Assembly: GCA_019594235.1 (NCBI GenBank)
Contig: JAFDTG010000029.1
Coordinates: 1 to 15,202, forward strand
Direction: 5' to 3'
From: Candidatus Saliniplasma halalkaliphilum
GTDB taxonomy: Archaea; Thermoplasmatota; Thermoplasmata; Halarchaeoplasmatales; Halarchaeoplasmataceae
DNA: 15,202 bases
The translations under genes and the position numbers were made by a program. The notes beneath the pieces are model-generated. The model saw only the letters and a list, made by a program, of their open reading frames with translations, was not told the DNA's origin and did not search any database. Below are positions 12,050 to 15,202 of this stretch, one piece after another. How positions within the stretch are numbered: the first letter of the stretch is position 1; each line of letters begins with the position of its first letter.

Positions 12050-12799
12050 CTAATCACCCATATTTTCTTTTATTTTATCGACTATATTTTTAAATACCTT
12101 TGTAGATTCAGAATCGATTTTCATAAAAGATATCCCTTCTTCTCCACTTTTCATGATCTCCGGATCGATTGGAATTCTACCAAGATAAGGTACATCTAGA
12201 TCCTGTGACATATTTTCTCCTCCACCTTCTCCAAAGAGTTTTATCTCTTCACCGCAATATGGACAAATTAAGCTGTCCATATTTTCAACTACGCCTAGAA
12301 CTTTCATGTTGAGTTTTTTTGCGAAATTTATAGATTTTCTAACCGCCTGTAAAGCAACGTCCTGTGGTGTTGTGACTATAACTACTCCATCCATATCTGG
12401 AATTTGCTGAGCTATACTCAAGGGTTCATCACCGGTACCTGGAGGAAGGTCGATGATCATGTAATCTATACCATTCCATTCAACATCTTCCAACATCTGG
12501 TTGATCATCTTCATCTTCATCGGTCCTCTCCAAATAACAGCGGAATCGTCGTTGGGCAAAAGGAAATCCATTGAAAGGACCGTGAGGTTATCATTTACTG
12601 AAACAGGTTCGATTTTATCTTGATTTGGTGTGAGTTTTTCTCCTTTGACACAAAGCATTTTGGGGATCGTAGGGCCGTGAAAATCACTGTCAAAAACACC
12701 TACCTTGTTTCCTTCCTCCGATAAAGAAAATGCGAGGTTCGCAGCGACCGTACTTTTTCCAACTCCACCTTTACCGCTCATCACCACTATCTTTTTCAT
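12050..12799 (-). CDS. mrp: Mrp/NBP35 family iron-sulfur cluster carrier ATPase
   Basis: A 249-residue Mrp/ApbC-type ATPase. Walker A is GKGGVGKST (9-17), the switch II region is DLPPGTGDEPLS (117-128), and the CxxC metal-binding pair is C179 and C182 in LICPYCGEE, which in the dimer bridges a [4Fe-4S] cluster. The N-terminal DUF59 domain of many bacterial Mrps is absent, which is common in archaea. It binds and transfers Fe-S clusters in the cytoplasm. It is the first gene of the operon, apparently on a leaderless transcript: no Shine-Dalgarno site, a TATA element about 28 nt upstream, and a palindromic operator candidate filling the interval. Confidence 0.93.
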   Translation of the reverse strand: MKKIVVMSGKGGVGKSTVAANLAFSLSEEGNKVGVFDSDFHGPTIPKMLCVKGEKLTPNQDKIEPVSVNDNLTVLSMDFLLPNDDSAVIWRGPMKMKMINQMLEDVEWNGIDYMIIDLPPGTGDEPLSIAQQIPDMDGVVIVTTPQDVALQAVRKSINFAKKLNMKVLGVVENMDSLICPYCGEEIKLFGEGGGENMSQDLDVPYLGRIPIDPEIMKSGEEGISFMKIDSESTKVFKNIVDKIKENMGD

Positions 12800-12802
12800 G
12801 TT

Positions 12803-12832
12803 TTACACATATGTGTAATCATACTAAAAACT
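12803..12832 (-). promoter_or_regulatory. Operon promoter: TATA element plus perfect 16-bp palindrome
   Basis: On the minus strand the TATA-like GTTTTTAGT (about 12824-12832) is centred near 28 nt from the mrp ATG at 12799. Between them lies TTACACATATGTGTAA (12803-12818), a perfect palindrome that ends 3 nt before the start codon and covers the predicted transcript start. This arrangement suits a dimeric repressor that blocks RNA polymerase recruitment or initiation. No regulator gene is obvious in the window. Confidence 0.65.
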
Positions 12833-12870
12833 TTTGGTATACCTAACTTCCACGCACAAAGTTTTTTATC

Positions 12871-12909
12871 AAAATAAAAAAAGAAAAGGGTTAGGTGATA
12901 CATCACCTA
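12871..12909 (-). terminator. Hairpin plus oligo-U terminator of the MscS gene
   Basis: Perfect 8-bp arms (TAGGTGAT at 12892-12899 and ATCACCTA at 12902-12909, plus strand) begin 11 nt after the stop of the mscS-like gene. Reading leftward, they are followed by a T-rich run on the minus strand (12871-12887). This is an intrinsic-type terminator that also insulates the mrp promoter. The remainder of 12819-12870 holds only A/T-rich DNA. Confidence 0.65.
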
Positions 12910-12919
12910 GATTCGTGCT

Positions 12920-13735
12920 TTACTTATCCAAGTGGACGTCCATCTGTGGATAGGGTATGTTCAAACCAGCTTCATCGTATCCTTCTTTAAGCTGTTTCTG
13001 CAGTTCAAAGAATGTGTTCCAGTAATCCTCGGTTTTAACCCAGGGTCTTACCGTCAATCCCACAAGAGAATCATCCATAGATTTCACTTTCACTTGTGGT
13101 TCAGGATCGTCTAGTACTTTTGGATGAGCCTTCAATATATCTAAAGACGTCTTGATAGCTAAGTCCAGATCGTCGTCGTAACCCACACCGGTATCTATAT
13201 CGATCCTTCTGATCTTGTTGTGTGTATAATTTATTATATTGCTGTCCCAAACTAGTTTGTTCGGTATGACTATATGTTTATTATCTTTGGTATCCAACTC
13301 GGTCAGGCTTATCCCCACGGTCTTGATAACACCCTCTTCCCCGTTGACCTCTACGTAATGTCCAGACCTGAAAGGCTTTGTGATCGCGATCATCACACCA
13401 GCAGCTATATTGCTTAAAGTATCTCCCAAAGCGAAACCTAGGACGAAACCTAAGACCACTGATAAACTTACCAATGCTGCTCCTACCTGGAAGCCTAAGA
13501 ACGATAAAGAAACACCGATAACGAAAACGTACAACACGATTCTCAGTATCCGTGTTGTAAATTCAGTAGGTATTTCACGGATGTTGTTCCTGAGCATCGC
13601 ATTCTTTATCGTCCTCGATACGACTTTCACTAGGATTATACCTATTACCAGTGTTATTATGAATAACATCAAGTTCCATAAGCTAAATCCTATGTAAGGT
13701 AATTCTTCTTGAAGTCCATAACCAGCTATTTCCAT
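12920..13735 (-). CDS. MscS family small-conductance mechanosensitive channel
   Basis: A 271-residue protein of the minimal MscS size. Three membrane segments are visible: about 17-39, 62-82 and 85-118. The third is the pore helix, Gly/Ala-rich with GFVLGFALGDTLSNIAAGVM (96-115), followed by the conserved TKPFRSGHYVEVNGEEGVI beta domain start (119-137) and the NIINYTHNKIRRIDID region leading into the C-terminal alpha/beta vestibule. Such channels release solutes when the membrane is stretched by osmotic downshock. The start has GGTGAT 5-6 nt upstream. It is divergent from a membrane protein gene at 13840, and the two promoters share a palindromic octamer. It ends in a hairpin terminator. Confidence 0.95.
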   Translation of the reverse strand: MEIAGYGLQEELPYIGFSLWNLMLFIITLVIGIILVKVVSRTIKNAMLRNNIREIPTEFTTRILRIVLYVFVIGVSLSFLGFQVGAALVSLSVVLGFVLGFALGDTLSNIAAGVMIAITKPFRSGHYVEVNGEEGVIKTVGISLTELDTKDNKHIVIPNKLVWDSNIINYTHNKIRRIDIDTGVGYDDDLDLAIKTSLDILKAHPKVLDDPEPQVKVKSMDDSLVGLTVRPWVKTEDYWNTFFELQKQLKEGYDEAGLNIPYPQMDVHLDK

Positions 13736-13761
13736 GCTAAATCACCGACTAAAAATGATAT

Positions 13762-13821
13762 TAGTACTATTTCAAACCTTCTATTTTAATCAAAATACAG
13801 GAAAGTTTTTTAATAGTACTA
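13762..13821. promoter_or_regulatory. Paired TAGTACTA palindromes in the divergent promoter region
   Basis: The palindromic octamer TAGTACTA occurs at 13762-13769 and 13814-13821, centre to centre 52 bp, about five helical turns. Extended to AATAGTACT the two copies are inverted, so each has the same orientation relative to its own gene. The plus copy follows the TATA element of the 13840 gene (TTTTTTAATA, 13805-13814); the minus copy sits near the start predicted from ATTAAAAT (13783-13790) for the MscS gene. Confidence 0.5.
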
Positions 13822-13839
13822 CAGTTTTTTGCACCTCAG

Positions 13840-14538
13840 ATGGCGAAAAGAAAGAAAAGAGACAAAGAAGAAGAAGAAGAAGACTATGAATACGATTTCC
13901 CAGAATTCGATAGAAAAGAGTACATGCTGGATGAGTTTAGGAAGGGAAAATGCGTTTACATCAGCGTCGCTTTAGCTCCAGTATTCTCCATAATTGCTCA
14001 TTATATTTTCATTTATTCGGGCCATCAAGCGATTTTAGGTTTTTTGATAGGTTTGACTGGCTTAGGTCTACTCAAAACACTTTTCCAGATAGCTGGTGTA
14101 GAACTGGAAGAGTTAGGGAAAAAAGAGTGGGCCTTGAGTGGAGCAATGTATCTATTCACCTTCCTTGCAGTATGGGTTATATTGATGAACCCTCCCTTCA
14201 GTGATTTTACATCTCCAACATTGAATGAGGTGGAGTTGGAGTTCGAGCAGGATGGGGAGATCGTAGTCCATGAGAATGTAACATCAGGAGAGGAATACGA
14301 CGTTACGGTTATAGCCACTATCACAGATAATACAGAAGTAGACCATGATAATATCCGTATCTTTATCGACGGAGATTGGTACGAGATGGAGTGGCAAACC
14401 GACACCCATGAGTATCACGTGACCTTTGAAAACACGGTTGTTGAAGACAGGAGTATGTCTTTAAGGGTCTCCATGCGAGATATTAACGATAACGAATCAG
14501 AGGTATCACACAGTTTACCTTTCAATTTCACACCTTGA
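13840..14538 (+). CDS. Three-TM membrane protein with C-terminal external beta domain, unknown function
   Basis: A 232-residue protein I cannot assign to a named family. The first 35 residues are highly charged (a Lys/Arg stretch and then EEEEED) and would be cytoplasmic. Hydrophobic segments lie at about 38-59, 62-84 and 97-116. With an inside N-terminus this puts residues 120-232 outside the cell. That part is acidic and beta-rich, with alternating hydrophobic residues (VELEF, YDVTVIATITD, IRIFIDG, YHVTF, MSLRVSM), resembling an Ig-like or CARDB-like fold that might bind a ligand or another envelope protein. The transcript appears nearly leaderless: the TATA element is about 29 nt before the ATG and there is no Shine-Dalgarno site. 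It is divergent from the MscS gene and precedes cdc48 by 52 nt. Confidence 0.75.
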   Translation: MAKRKKRDKEEEEEDYEYDFPEFDRKEYMLDEFRKGKCVYISVALAPVFSIIAHYIFIYSGHQAILGFLIGLTGLGLLKTLFQIAGVELEELGKKEWALSGAMYLFTFLAVWVILMNPPFSDFTSPTLNEVELEFEQDGEIVVHENVTSGEEYDVTVIATITDNTEVDHDNIRIFIDGDWYEMEWQTDTHEYHVTFENTVVEDRSMSLRVSMRDINDNESEVSHSLPFNFTP

Positions 14539-14551
14539 TTTGACGAAAAAT

Positions 14552-14560
14552 CTTTTATAA
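14552..14560 (+). promoter_or_regulatory. TATA element of cdc48
   Basis: CTTTTATAA lies 31-39 nt before the ATG at 14591, predicting a short leader of about 8-10 nt that includes GGAG at 14581-14584. Confidence 0.55.
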
Positions 14561-14590
14561 ACTTTCGATGTCTTATACCTGGAGAATTTG

Positions 14591-15202
14591 ATGTCTGACG
14601 AAATAGTTTTGACCGTAAAAGAGGCTCCACAAGAAGATATAGGTAGAAACAGAGCCAGAATAGGCCCTAAGACTCGGATGAAGTTAGAAGTCGACGTCGG
14701 CGACGTTATAATGATCAAAGGAGAAAAGGACACCGTTGCCAAGATATTCAGACTTCATTCCGAAGACGAGGGTGAAGGTATAATACGTATCGATGGCCTG
14801 GTTAGGAAAAATGCCAAAGTATCGTTGGGGGACAGAGTAAAAGTAAAGAAAGTAGAAACAGTCCCAGCTAAAAAAGTGGTCATAGCTCCAGTGATCGAAG
14901 AGGGAAACCGCCTTCGTTTCGGAGAGGGTATAGAATCATATGTAAAGAAAAGACTCCTAGACCGACCTATAATGGCAGGTGATGTCATCGTTGTACCAGG
15001 GATAGCATTGATGGGGGGTAGTGTGCCTTTCATAGTGATCACTACCAATCCCATCGAGCCAGTAGAGGTTAATCAAGAAACTGAAGTCGTAGTCAAAGAA
15101 GAACCGATCAGCGAATCTGAGATCATCGGTGCTACTAAGGTTACTTATGAAGATGTTGGTGGTCTAGATGAAGAACTAAAGAGGGTAAGGGAGATGATAG
15201 AA
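14591..15202 (+). CDS. cdc48: Cdc48/VCP-type AAA+ ATPase, N-terminal part (cut by window edge)
   Basis: The first 204 residues of the archaeal VAT/Cdc48 protein, normally about 730-760 residues. Residues 1-90 form the double-psi beta-barrel half of the N domain (GRNRARIGPKTRMKLEVDVG, then IRIDGLVRKNAKVSLGDRV), residues 92-155 the second half of the N domain (RPIMAGDVIVVPG and PFIVITTNPI), and VTYEDVGGLDEELKRVREM (184-202) opens the D1 AAA+ domain. The two ATPase modules lie beyond the window. The hexamer unfolds substrates for proteasomal degradation and remodels complexes. GGAG lies 6 nt before the ATG, and a TATA element precedes it. The frame is intact to the edge. Confidence 0.95.
   Translation, partial: MSDEIVLTVKEAPQEDIGRNRARIGPKTRMKLEVDVGDVIMIKGEKDTVAKIFRLHSEDEGEGIIRIDGLVRKNAKVSLGDRVKVKKVETVPAKKVVIAPVIEEGNRLRFGEGIESYVKKRLLDRPIMAGDVIVVPGIALMGGSVPFIVITTNPIEPVEVNQETEVVVKEEPISESEIIGATKVTYEDVGGLDEELKRVREMIE

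Noticed and set aside
13866..13884. GAA/AGA microsatellite-like run
   Set aside because: It encodes the Glu run in the charged N-terminus of the membrane protein; it is too short to call a repeat locus.
1..15202. CRISPR array, insertion sequence, tRNA, rRNA or phage module
   Set aside because: No regularly spaced repeats, transposase motifs, tRNA-like cloverleaf ending in CCA-type context, or structural phage genes were seen on either strand by reading.

Overview
The window comes from an AT-rich archaeal chromosome. The archaeal assignment rests on an Alba chromatin protein, the start of a Cdc48/VCP AAA+ ATPase, a UPF0200 kinase-like protein, and promoters made of a TATA element about 25-30 nt before the start codon (several apparently leaderless) mixed with GGAGGTGA-type Shine-Dalgarno sites. 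A euryarchaeal lineage (Thermoplasmatota-like or a relative) is my inference only. Several proteins are unusually acidic, including Alba, which could mean an elevated internal salt concentration. No rRNA, tRNA, CRISPR array, insertion sequence or phage gene was seen, so this looks like a compact chromosomal housekeeping and accessory region.

Layout. 1-1154 (-): 5' part of a DUF885 metallohydrolase, cut by the window edge at its HEGYPGHH motif. 1210-1647 (-): RimI-like acetyltransferase, divergent from a 59-aa Cys-containing small protein (1793-1972, +). 2208-3002 (+): a small HEAT-repeat protein and Alba. 3172-3501 (+): pterin carbinolamine dehydratase, tail to tail with a small HExxH membrane protein (3502-3897, -). 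3996-5351 (+): class C beta-lactamase-like serine hydrolase, tail to tail with an ATZ/TRZ amidohydrolase (5352-6779, -) that follows an MBL-fold protein (6816-7382, -). 7518-9306 (+): a cyclophilin-like protein, NAD synthetase NadE and a UPF0200 P-loop protein.

9310-12799 (-) is the standout: a six-gene operon read leftwards from 12799, in the order Mrp/NBP35 ATPase, two small NifX/ORP-type cluster-binding proteins, two MinD-like ATPases each with an inserted 2x[4Fe-4S] ferredoxin domain, and a Cys-rich zinc-ribbon protein. Genes overlap by ATGA or abut, and the promoter carries a perfect 16-bp palindrome between the TATA element and the start codon. The gene content resembles the bacterial 'orange protein' (ORP) gene sets but no nitrogenase gene is present, so it is a candidate archaeal metal-sulfur cluster assembly or trafficking system.

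The right end holds an MscS channel (12920-13735, -) with a hairpin terminator, a divergent three-TM membrane protein with an external domain (13840-14538, +), and the N-terminal 204 residues of Cdc48 (14591 to the edge, +). Non-coding DNA is scarce (roughly 1.3 kb in total) but rich in inverted repeats placed at promoters; these are the main non-gene signals. All three convergent gene pairs are separated by 0, 0 and 3 nt.
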